From: Thiorhodovibrio frisius
GTDB lineage: Bacteria > Pseudomonadota > Gammaproteobacteria > Chromatiales > Chromatiaceae
Reading direction: 5' to 3'
Assembly: GCF_033954835.1 (NCBI RefSeq)
Contig: NZ_CP121471.1
Coordinates: 2,226,501 to 2,290,500 of the forward strand
DNA length: 64,000 bases
Position numbers and translations under genes: made by a program
The notes under the pieces: generated by a model
The model's database searches: none
What the model saw: the letters and a program-made list of their open reading frames with translations, nothing else
Told to the model about the DNA's origin: nothing
Part shown: positions 29,925 through 37,464 of the stretch, in pieces
How positions within the stretch are numbered: the first letter of the stretch is position 1
How the letters are laid out: each line of letters begins with the position of its first letter

Positions 29925-29940
29925 CCCCGCGCAAGCGGGG
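29925..29940 (+). terminator. Stem-loop after the AAA gene
   Basis: CCCCGC-GCAA-GCGGGG, a very stable 6-bp stem with a GNRA-type tetraloop, 15 bases after the stop. No U-run follows, so termination may be partial. Confidence 0.4.
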
Positions 29941-30069
29941 TGCGGGAAACCAAAAGACAGGTCCCACGCAAAGGCATGGACGGTTTCGCTTCGAGGCCAG
30001 CCAATCTGCAACCATAATCAGAGCGCGCCGCCCGATCAGGCCCGCTATCCTCAAACGAGGTGATGCCCA

Positions 30070-30855
30070 ATGACTGAAACTCAGACCACACCACCGATGC
30101 CTTTCGATGACGAATTGCTGACCCGTTTACGGCAATCTCAGCACTTGGTGGTCTTCACCGGCGCCGGCGTCTCACGGGAAAGCGGCATCCCGACCTTTCG
30201 CGATGCTTTGACCGGCCTTTGGTCCCAGTACGAACCTGAGGATCTGGCGATGCCCGACGCCTTTGTACGCGATCCGAGCCTGGTCTGGGGTTGGTACGAA
30301 TGGCGCCGTGCATTGGTGGCTCGTTGCGAGCCGAATCCCGCACACCTGACCATCGCCGCCTTGGCGAACCGGGTGCCAAAACTCACACTGATCACCCAAA
30401 ACGTCGATGGTTTGCATGCGCGCGCCGGTAGCCCGGATGTCTTAGAACTGCACGGCAGCCTGGAACGGCCGCGCTGTTTTGATTGCGGCACCCATTGCCC
30501 GCCGGATGCGCCAATGGCAACCGATGATCAACAGCGCATCGAACCACCGACCTGCGTTCAGTGTGGCGGATTCATCCGCCCTGGAGTGGTATGGTTCGGC
30601 GAGGCCCTGCCGGTCGACGTTTGGCATCGGGCCAAACGAGCCGCGCAGGCCTGCGATTTAATGCTCAGCGTCGGCACCTCTGGGTTGGTCTATCCGGCGG
30701 CTTCTTTGCCGAAAGAGGCCGTGTTCCAACAAATCCCGGTTGTGCAAATCAACCCTGAACCGACGGCTCTGGATGAAACCATGTGGCACAATCTGCACGG
30801 CGAGGCGGGTGTTGTTTTGCCTTCGTTGCTGAAATCGGCTTGGCCTGATTTTTAA
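30070..30855 (+). CDS. Sir2-family NAD-dependent protein deacylase
   Basis: 261 residues. NAD-binding GAGVSRESGIPTFRD, QNVDGLH with the catalytic His in LELHGSL, a four-Cys zinc site (CFDCGTHC spaced from CVQCGG), and GVVWFGEALP. It removes acyl groups from lysines or, in defence sirtuins, consumes NAD. The domain stands alone, without a fused effector, and resembles CobB. The gap of 159 bases after the AAA gene allows but does not prove co-transcription. Confidence 0.93.
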   Translation: MTETQTTPPMPFDDELLTRLRQSQHLVVFTGAGVSRESGIPTFRDALTGLWSQYEPEDLAMPDAFVRDPSLVWGWYEWRRALVARCEPNPAHLTIAALANRVPKLTLITQNVDGLHARAGSPDVLELHGSLERPRCFDCGTHCPPDAPMATDDQQRIEPPTCVQCGGFIRPGVVWFGEALPVDVWHRAKRAAQACDLMLSVGTSGLVYPAASLPKEAVFQQIPVVQINPEPTALDETMWHNLHGEAGVVLPSLLKSAWPDF

Positions 30856-31209
30856 GCGATTAACACGCCATCCTGACCGATCTTCATGAACGAACTCCCG
30901 GGAGACAGCTACCTGCTTCAAACCCTGCGACAGGCGATGATTCAATTCTTCCATTTAACCGAAGCTTCGCGTCTGTCACGCAGGCTAATCAAAAACAAGG
31001 AGGAAAAATTCCACCTCAACCCACTCCAAGTTAAAGCAGGCCCCTTCACAATCGCTGACAAGATGGAGGCGAAGCAGCCTAATGCACGTGACTTCGCTAT
31101 TCGATCAGCTTACAAGCGCTAGGTTACCTAATCAGTGGGTTGTCAGAGTTGCAAACCACCGATCTCTTAGGAATAGAGATATCTTTCAATCGACTTAGAG
31201 GACGTTTAC
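30856..31209. other. A/T-richer intergenic stretch
   Basis: No convincing gene. A plus-strand frame 30886-31122 is open but has no ribosome site or recognisable pattern. Composition is clearly less GC-rich than the sirtuin gene, so this begins a patch of acquired DNA. Confidence 0.35.
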
Positions 31210-31452
31210 ATGCAAACCATAATATATCATCCTGACCTTGAGAATCAACTGCGCAGTATCGCGGATTCTTCTGAACACTCACAGATAGCGGTAACGATAA
31301 GAGCGAATGATCCATCAGACGAGAATGAGTTGCACGACATCCGCAGGATAGAGAAACTGATAGATAGTGGAGAAATTTGCGGCTTGGTCTTTTGGGAAGA
31401 CTATCCGTCAGGACTTTTTCAAGTTGAGAGCTTATCCGAGTTAGGGATTTAG
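31210..31452 (+). CDS. Small unknown protein
   Basis: 80 residues with AGAGGACG upstream. Balanced charged and hydrophobic content (HDIRRIEKLIDSGEICGLVF) reads like a real small soluble protein. No family recognised and no partner gene beside it. It lies in the A/T-richer patch. Confidence 0.5.
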   Translation: MQTIIYHPDLENQLRSIADSSEHSQIAVTIRANDPSDENELHDIRRIEKLIDSGEICGLVFWEDYPSGLFQVESLSELGI

Positions 31453-31591
31453 CAGTATCGTGAATAACTCTTTCAGAACGCAGCGTGCGATCTAAGATTA
31501 TTAGTAAGCATCCCCCGGCAGAACCGTGGGCCGGCTGAAGTAGGTCGATCGTCAGGTAAGCTCATCAAACTGATACGACACTTTTTGTCGT

Positions 31592-31960
31592 TTAGAATTT
31601 TAGGAAGCGGTCTTCAGAGACCAGGTGCTTCGAGATCAGCAGATCATGGACGTCCAGACAAAGGCCGCGAATGCCGCGAGTATTCTCGTTGCAGATGGGC
31701 ACAAGGCGCCCCTTCCAGCCCTCGGGCAGTGTGGCGGTGGTCTCTTCGACGCCATCGGCATAGTAGCCGAAGGTTTCATGGAAGGGTGAACCCTCTCCGA
31801 TCACGCCGTCGATCAGGTTCCAACGCTCAGAGTGGCGCGTTGGAATCAGGTCCGCCTCCATGGATTTCAGCGCGTCGGGAGCGGCCTGGGGATAGGTCGC
31901 GAGGATGGACTGACTGCCGATGACGATCAGCGTATCTTCCTCGGCGATTGCCCCGGCGGC
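31592..31960 (-). pseudogene. Fragment of a nucleotidyltransferase-like gene
   Basis: The frame reads AEEDTLIVIGSQSILATYPQ, then MEADLIPTRHSERWNLIDGV and DVHDLLISKHLVSEDRF. This looks like the start and middle of a DUF6036-type nucleotidyltransferase (antitoxin-like fold), but it stops early and its true N-terminus is lost upstream of about 31960, where another frame takes over. The stretch 31849-32045 is also present, with an internal deletion, at 41285-41455. Confidence 0.6.
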
Positions 31961-32080
31961 GGTTCGTTCGCTTGGCGCAGACCCGCCACTTCAAAGCCCA
32001 CCGGAGTAATGCCAGCCGCGGGCGGTGCCAAGCAGCCGCCCGCGCTTGTAGACCCATGTGATTAAAAAACCGTGTTGCAG

Positions 32081-32578
32081 TTAATTCAGCAACGCTTTCA
32101 GATCCTTCAGCAATAGAAACAGATGGTAAGGATCGGTTGGACTCGGCTCGAATTCCCAGGCCGAATACCAGCGTTTGGCTGCCTCGTCTTTTGCATGTAC
32201 CAGCAAACAGCGCATACCGGCAATCTCGGCAGCCTGCGCCGTGCGCAGCAAGGCGTCCTTCAGCATGGCCTTGCCCAACCCGCACCCCTGGTGATGCCGG
32301 TCGACCGCAAGGCGCGCCAGAATCATAACGGGCAACGGGTGACGTGCCATGCCCTTCAAAACGCGGGTCGGCGCATCCTGCGAATCGACACTGCCCACAG
32401 CCAGACTGTAGTAGGCCACGACAGCGCCATCTTGGCAGCAGACATAGGTTTGGGTGCTATTGGCTTTCTGATTAACGAGCGCGAAGCGCTGCAGGAACTG
32501 ATTCAGTGGCGGTTGTCCGCAGTCAAACCCGCCGACAAGATCGCTCGCCGCGAGTTTGCGAATCTCCCCATAGGCCAT
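32081..32578 (-). CDS. GNAT acetyltransferase toxin (TacT-like)
   Basis: 165 residues. The acetyl-CoA loop is RLAVDRHHQGCGLGKAML; the N-terminus FDCGQPPLNQFL is characteristic of GNAT toxins that acetylate aminoacyl-tRNA and block translation. It follows the DUF1778 antitoxin gene by 2 bases, the standard antitoxin-first order. Intact in length and motif. Confidence 0.9.
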   Translation of the reverse strand: MAYGEIRKLAASDLVGGFDCGQPPLNQFLQRFALVNQKANSTQTYVCCQDGAVVAYYSLAVGSVDSQDAPTRVLKGMARHPLPVMILARLAVDRHHQGCGLGKAMLKDALLRTAQAAEIAGMRCLLVHAKDEAAKRWYSAWEFEPSPTDPYHLFLLLKDLKALLN

Positions 32579-32580
32579 CC

Positions 32581-32862
32581 TCAGCCCAAGACTCCAGGCT
32601 CATTGAGCAGCTGCTTCAGGCGCGGTTTGATTTGCACAGGTTGCTCCAGCGCGGCCTCAAACGCCTGCCACTGCGCTTCATCGAGCTGAAAATGGCGGCG
32701 ATCCGCGAGGGCTTGATTCGCGGCGATCACACCGGCATCAAGCAGGAATTCGCTAACCGTTTTGTGACTGGCGCGCGCCGCTTCTTGCAGTAACAGCTTC
32801 ACTGCATGGCTGGCACGGACATCGATTCGATCCGTCTTTGCCGGATTCAAGGCGCTCATCAA
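32581..32862 (-). CDS. DUF1778 ribbon-helix-helix antitoxin (TacA-like)
   Basis: 93 residues: ribbon RIDVRASHAVKLLLQEAA at the N-terminus, then a C-terminal tail that would wrap the toxin. It neutralises the downstream GNAT toxin and represses the operon by binding DNA as a dimer. ATG-ATG start; the second Met is equally likely. An inverted repeat sits 38 bases upstream. Confidence 0.9.
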   Translation of the reverse strand: MMSALNPAKTDRIDVRASHAVKLLLQEAARASHKTVSEFLLDAGVIAANQALADRRHFQLDEAQWQAFEAALEQPVQIKPRLKQLLNEPGVLG

Positions 32863-32899
32863 TCACTCCGAGTGATAGGCTTTCAATGCACATAATAGC

Positions 32900-32918
32900 G
32901 TCCGGATGACGTCCGGAC
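32900..32918. promoter_or_regulatory. Candidate operator of the TacAT-like pair
   Basis: GTCCGG and CCGGAC are arranged as an inverted repeat around ATGACGT, 38 bases upstream of the antitoxin start. Position and symmetry fit binding by a ribbon-helix-helix dimer. Confidence 0.6.
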
Positions 32919-32960
32919 AAGCTTGATGCACGGTCACTACACGAGCACCCCCCCAACACC

Positions 32961-33084
32961 TCCACCACCGCCGGCAGTTGGAGCTTGTCGAGGCGCGAAG
33001 GGAGCGGCAATGCAACGCCGCTCCTGGCGCCGAGGCCGAAACAAAAAAGCCCCCGAGGGCGAACCCCGGGGGCTGGAAGGTGAA
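32961..33084. repeat. 200-bp dispersed repeat, copy B, left part
   Basis: Matches 23192-23315, including the terminator hairpin. It is broken at GAAGGTGAA (33076-33084), the 9-base target site copied at 34841-34849. Confidence 0.88.
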
Positions 33085-34840
33085 GGGTGCGGCTCCTTTA
33101 GAACGACGCTCAGCGACTAGAAAACAACAGCTTAACCAGCTAGAAACCTGAGGACAGGGAAGACAGGGCCTCCACTCGGGTGCGAAACTGAAGGGACGAA
33201 ACTTTTGTCACGGACCCTGAGGAGACCCTGTCGATGCCATGCTACACGATTTCTTTGCCAAGCCTCGATTGCTACGAGGGGGCGATCGCGCAGTTCGTCC
33301 AACTGCTTGAGACGCTGAGCGGGGAGCAAGCCCAACATGCCACGCACGGGGAAATCGAAGCGCTGGTGCAACAGGGCGGCATGAAGCTGCTGTGTGAGAT
33401 GGTCCAGTCGCACCTGGAACAAAGAGCGCGAGAGGAACCGCGGTATGCGTCCGTGATTGGCGCCGATGGTTATCCCCGGACCCATCATCGCGCCGGCTGT
33501 ACCCGACTTCTGGAGACCCGCTTTGGGGAAGTGACCGTCACGCGCCGGGGCTACGGTGCGCGGGGACTCCAGAGCGTCTTCCCCTTGGATGCTGAGCTGA
33601 ATCTGCCCCCGGGCAGGTATTCCCATGGCCTGTGCGAGGTGCTGGCCGGTGAGGTCGTGAACAACTCCTTCGACGCCGCGCTTGCGGCACTCGAACAAGC
33701 CGGCGGCGGGACGCTGGCCAAGCGCCAAGCCGAGGAGGTGGCCGTGCATCTGAGCCAGGACTTCGACGCCTTCTACGCCCAACCCTTTGTCCCCCAGGAG
33801 CCGAATGAAGCGAGCGAACGCCTCCTGATCATCAGTGCTGACGGCAAGGGCATCGTGATGCGCCCCAGCGATTTGCGCGAGGCCACCCGCAAGGCGCGCG
33901 AGCGCCAAGCGCACAAGCAACAGACCCGGCTGAGTCCTGGGGAGAAAAAGCAGCGCAAACGCATGGCCACCGTCGCCTCGGTCTATGAGGTCGAGCCCTA
34001 CCCACGCACCCCAGAGCAGATCCTTGATCCCAAACAAGCCCCCGCGGGCAAACGTCCCGAAGTCCAGAACAAACGCACCTGGGCACGCGTGGAGGCCGAT
34101 CAGCGCACCGTCATCGAGCAGGCGTTTGAGGAGGCCATGCGCCGCGACCCGGATCAGCACCGCCGCTGGGTGGTGCTCTGTGACGGTCAGGAAGATCTGC
34201 TGCGCCAAGTCACAGCCGCGGCCGAGCGCTACAAGGTCGAGGTGGTGGTGATCCAGGACTTCATCCATGTGCTGGAATATCTGTGGAAAGCCGCGCATGC
34301 GCTCTTTCCCGAGACCCCCGCGGAGCGCGAGCAGTGGGTGATGGAGCGCGCCATGGCCATCCTCGAAGGTCGCGCCCACGACGTGGCCGTGGGACTGCGC
34401 CGCGCGGCAACGCGCAAGCAACTCGGCGAGACGGCGCGCAAACCCATCGATAAGGCGGCCGACTATATCGACAACAACCGCGAGCGCCTCGAATACGACC
34501 AAGCGCTTGCGCTGGGGCTGCCAATCGCCACTGGTGTGATCGAAGGCGCCTGTCGCCATCTCGTCAAAGATCGCATGGATCTCACCGGGGCGCGTTGGGG
34601 GCTGGCCCGCGCCGAGGCGATCCTGAAACTGCGCTCACTAAAGATCAGTGGGGACTTGCCGGCCTATCTTGCGTTTCACTTCGACGCTGAGCACCGACGC
34701 CACTATCCAGGACCACCGATCCCGCTGGACTTGCCCGTGGCGGCATGATGTCTCACTTGCGCCATCACCATCGACCGGAAACGTCGCCCGCAACCGCTGG
34801 ATTCTGCGGCGCTTGGCGTCGTTCCAAAAGAGCCGCACCC
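33085..34840 (+). mobile_element. ISKra4-like insertion sequence, intact
   Basis: 1756 bp. The ends are near-perfect inverted repeats: GGGTGCGGCTCCTTTAGAAC on the left and, reversed, GGGTGCGGCTCTTTTGGAAC on the right, continuing CGACGC. A 9-bp duplication GAAGGTGAA flanks it. The uninterrupted target is preserved in copy A of the 200-bp repeat, which proves the boundaries. One transposase gene fills the element. Clean ends suggest recent insertion. Confidence 0.93.
33234..34748 (+). CDS. ISKra4-family transposase
   Basis: 504 residues, full length. Begins MPCYTISLPSLDCYEGAIAQ; contains IGADGYPRTHHRAGCTRLLE, LLIISADGKGIVMRPSDLRE (first catalytic Asp), RRWVVLCDGQEDLLRQV, QDFIHVLEYLWKAAHALFP, and IEGACRHLVKDRMDLTGARW (terminal Glu). 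This is the DDE organisation of the ISKra4 family. No frameshift or stop interrupts it, so the element may be active. Confidence 0.93.
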   Translation: MPCYTISLPSLDCYEGAIAQFVQLLETLSGEQAQHATHGEIEALVQQGGMKLLCEMVQSHLEQRAREEPRYASVIGADGYPRTHHRAGCTRLLETRFGEVTVTRRGYGARGLQSVFPLDAELNLPPGRYSHGLCEVLAGEVVNNSFDAALAALEQAGGGTLAKRQAEEVAVHLSQDFDAFYAQPFVPQEPNEASERLLIISADGKGIVMRPSDLREATRKARERQAHKQQTRLSPGEKKQRKRMATVASVYEVEPYPRTPEQILDPKQAPAGKRPEVQNKRTWARVEADQRTVIEQAFEEAMRRDPDQHRRWVVLCDGQEDLLRQVTAAAERYKVEVVVIQDFIHVLEYLWKAAHALFPETPAEREQWVMERAMAILEGRAHDVAVGLRRAATRKQLGETARKPIDKAADYIDNNRERLEYDQALALGLPIATGVIEGACRHLVKDRMDLTGARWGLARAEAILKLRSLKISGDLPAYLAFHFDAEHRRHYPGPPIPLDLPVAA

Positions 34841-34926
34841 GAAGGTGAAACCAGAGATCAGGTGGAATGGGTTACGGGGCTGGGCGTCCTTGCCCGGCGG
34901 GCTCGAAAATCTATTCGAGCACGGCC
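34841..34926. repeat. 200-bp dispersed repeat, copy B, right part
   Basis: Resumes the repeat after the insertion sequence, starting with the second copy of GAAGGTGAA and matching about 23307-23392 with one substitution in ACCAGAGATCAGG and changes in the terminal A/T palindrome. Confidence 0.88.
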
Positions 34927-34973
34927 CTATTAATCTTTTAATCCACGGGCTACCGGTTGATGTTGCCAGAGCC

Positions 34974-35783
34974 TCAGTGGAAGATGGTCTCGGGGGTCTC
35001 GGCGGTGAGGATGCGTTTCGACCATTGCAACAGTTTTTCCGGGTCGGCTGCCACGATGCGCTCGCGGTGCGCTTCGACCGAATCTGAACCGAATTTTTCT
35101 TCCATCTGCATCATCAAGATCGTGGCTTCGCCCTGCTGCACTCCCTTCTCAATCCCTGCTTGCTCAACAGTCGTCAGGTATGGCATGTGGTATTGCTCCT
35201 CTAATTCAAAGAGTTCTTTGCGAAATTCGGCTTCCAGCTCCGCTGGCAGGCGGACCATCCAGTCGATGAGGCGAAAAAGCTCCTGAATGAGCGCGCGCCC
35301 ATAGCCACGATCATACATCAAGCGCATCAAGCGGAATTTCCAGCGTTTCAGTGTCTCGGCATCATCGGTGACCTTGGCGCGGATCTGAGCCATGACGACC
35401 AAGCCAAAAACATTGTCACTAGCTTCCAGCTCGGACCAGCGCTCGGGTTCAGCGTAGTCGAGCAGTTTGACCATCGGGAAGTCGAATTGCACCCGACAGT
35501 CCCACAGCGCGGCGCTGTAGTGCTGGGGGCGGAAGTTGCTCTCCGTATCAGCCAGCACCGCCAGGCTCGCAACCGGCACTTGGTAGACATCGCGGATTTT
35601 GTAATTGTAGGCGAACATCCGCTCGGCAAAGACGCTTTCCGGATCGCCTTGCACTTCGATATGGATCAGCACCCACACCGGCGTGCCATCGCATCGGGTG
35701 ACCCCGACCAGCTTGTCGGCATAGCGCCGGGTGGTCTTGGCCTCGCGCACGATCTGTTGGAATTCCTTGTCGAGAAACTGCAC
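34974..35783 (-). pseudogene. Rpn/PD-(D/E)XK nuclease-like protein, N-terminus lost
   Basis: About 269 residues from a GTG start. Contains FLDKEFQQIVREA, VLIHIEVQGDPESVFAERMF (the E-x-Q catalytic pair of the PD-(D/E)XK core) and a helical tail. In full-length relatives 20-40 residues precede the FLDKE segment; here the frame can be read back only through AIHAEIDWSKG to a stop inside a GGATTAAAGG tandem repeat, with no ATG. The family is linked to RecA-independent recombination. Likely a truncated gene, perhaps still translated. Confidence 0.8.
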
Positions 35784-35887
35784 GCCCTTTGACCAGTCAA
35801 TCTCGGCATGGATGGCCCCTTTAATCCCCCTTTAATCCCTTTAACCCTCTACTTTGCCACCGGCCTTGATCATCATTTGGCATTTCG

Positions 35888-35902
35888 TAACGCATCGCGT
35901 TA
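35888..35902. promoter_or_regulatory. Candidate HigA operator
   Basis: TAACGC-ATC-GCGTTA, a perfect 15-bp palindrome 11 bases before the higB start, in the position where HigA-type antitoxins repress their own promoter. Confidence 0.65.
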
Positions 35903-35912
35903 TGCTTTCGCC

Positions 35913-36191
35913 ATGATCAAGACGTTCCGCTGCCGCGATACAGAGACGTTGTTCTCAGGGCGGCGCGTCGCGCGGTTCGCCAACATCGAACGTGCGGCGT
36001 TGCGCAAGCTCGTCCAGCTCAATCTCGCGCGTGTCATCGACGATATGCGCGCGCCTCCCGGCAATCGGCTAGAGGCACTAAAGGGTGATCGCTCCGGACA
36101 ATGGAGCGTGCGGATCAACGCGCAGTGGCGGCTGTGTTTCCGCTTTTTGGATGGCGACGCCCTGGACGTCGAAATCGTCGACTACCACTGA
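35913..36191 (+). CDS. higB: HigB-type mRNA interferase toxin
   Basis: 92 residues from ATG 35913. RelE/HigB pattern: FRCRDTETLFSGRRVARF, LEALKGDRSGQWSVRINAQW, FRFLDGDALDVEIVDYH. Cleaves mRNA on the ribosome. Toxin-first order, with higA 11 bases downstream, is characteristic. Length and motifs are intact. Confidence 0.93.
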   Translation: MIKTFRCRDTETLFSGRRVARFANIERAALRKLVQLNLARVIDDMRAPPGNRLEALKGDRSGQWSVRINAQWRLCFRFLDGDALDVEIVDYH

Positions 36192-36202
36192 GAGGAAAAC
36201 AG

Positions 36203-36511
36203 ATGACTCGGGAGCTAGCGCCGGTTTCTCCCGGCGAGATGCTGATGGAGGAGTTCCTCAAGCCGCTGGCGCTATCGCAGTATGCGCTGGCACGGGCAGT
36301 GCGTGTGCCGCCCCGGCGGATCAACGAGATCGTGCATGGAAAGCGCGCGGTGACGGCGGATACTGACCTACGTCTGTGCCGTTTCTTCGGCCTGTCGGAA
36401 GGCTGGTGGCTGCGCCTGCAAGCCGACTATGACATTGCCCTGGCCAAGGCAAGCATGACCGAGGAGCTCAACGAGATCGAGCCCTTGCCCCATGATCGTG
36501 AGGCCGCATGA
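36203..36511 (+). CDS. higA: HigA-type antitoxin
   Basis: 102 residues from ATG 36203, with GAGAGGAAAAC upstream. The XRE helix-turn-helix is LALSQYALARAVRVPPRRIN followed by EIVHGKRAVTADTDLRL; HPGEML-like SPGEMLMEEFLKP precedes it. It neutralises HigB and autorepresses. Confidence 0.94.
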   Translation: MTRELAPVSPGEMLMEEFLKPLALSQYALARAVRVPPRRINEIVHGKRAVTADTDLRLCRFFGLSEGWWLRLQADYDIALAKASMTEELNEIEPLPHDREAA

Positions 36512-36681
36512 GCCCGATCTGGAGGTCACTGAAGCGGCTACGCCGGCGCGGGTTACGCCGGCGCGGGTAAAGTGTCCGGAGGCTGCAATTGACGTCAATT
36601 ATGGGGTCTGGATCGAATTATTCTGTCATGGTGAGAGTCTAACCGAGCCGCCGTAGGCTGTCAGGTTAGGCGTGCGCGCGT

Positions 36682-37335
36682 TCACCCGAGCTCGGCGCCC
36701 GGCAAGGCGGTGTCGAGATAGATCTCCGCGAGCGGCAGGGAGATGCCAAGGTTTGGCAAATCAACCGCGGTCTTGATCGCATCGGGGGGATCTTCGAGCA
36801 GGCCGGTGCGCGTCGCTTCGGTTGGCGCTTCGTGGAGTCGTGGTGTCCACACCGCCCCCTCCTCGCGTCCGCCCTGCTTGGAAAAATGCAGTACCGCGAC
36901 CTCGTTCGAGTCGACCAGCAGATAGTCGGTGAGTGTCGGGATGGTTTGATACTGCATGAATTTGGTGCCGCGATCATGCGCCGCGGTGGAAGTCGACAGC
37001 ACCTCGACGATTAGCACCGGATTGGTGAGCGCGCGCAGGCCATTGATGGTGACGAACTCGGGACGGCAGGCCACCGAGACATCCGGATAGAGATAGGGGC
37101 TGCCAGCATGGACCTTCAGCCGTTGGTCGCTGGGGAAGGTCCGGCACGCCGAGCCACGCAGACGCGCGCGCAGTTCACCCACGAGATTGGCGCAACAGAG
37201 ATTGTGCTCCGGCTGGGCGCCGGTCATGCAAACGATATCACCGTTGCGCCATTCCCAGCGCGCGTTCGCCGACTCGGTATCGAGGGCGAAATAGTCCTCG
37301 AGGCTGACAAAGCTGTCTTTCAGCGCGGTGGCCAT
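36682..37335 (-). CDS. Uma2 (DUF820) family nuclease-like protein
   Basis: 217 residues. FVSLEDYFALDTES, WEWRNGDIVCMTGAQPEHN, YLYPDVSVAC and NPVLIVEVLSTSTAAHDRGTK give the PD-(D/E)XK arrangement of Uma2 proteins (Asp in PDVSV, Glu in VEVLS). These are abundant in cyanobacteria and purple bacteria and their role is unclear. It appears complete and monocistronic. Confidence 0.88.
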   Translation of the reverse strand: MATALKDSFVSLEDYFALDTESANARWEWRNGDIVCMTGAQPEHNLCCANLVGELRARLRGSACRTFPSDQRLKVHAGSPYLYPDVSVACRPEFVTINGLRALTNPVLIVEVLSTSTAAHDRGTKFMQYQTIPTLTDYLLVDSNEVAVLHFSKQGGREEGAVWTPRLHEAPTEATRTGLLEDPPDAIKTAVDLPNLGISLPLAEIYLDTALPGAELG

Positions 37336-37464
37336 CGGGAGTTCTCCATGCCTTTTCTTGGCTTGGATTATAGCCGCGAGACCGACCGGAGGTGCGCCGA
37401 GCGCGGCTTGGTTCTTGTCGGGGCCGCAAGTGCCGCCGCGCTCTGGCGCGAACCCTGCCCGGTC

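Noticed and set aside
30886-31122. Possible 78-residue gene after the sirtuin
   Set aside because: No ribosome site and no plausible protein pattern; kept only as part of an intergenic note.
33132-34559. Minus-strand frame of 475 codons in the insertion sequence
   Set aside because: Antisense to the intact transposase, whose motifs and position between inverted ends are clear.
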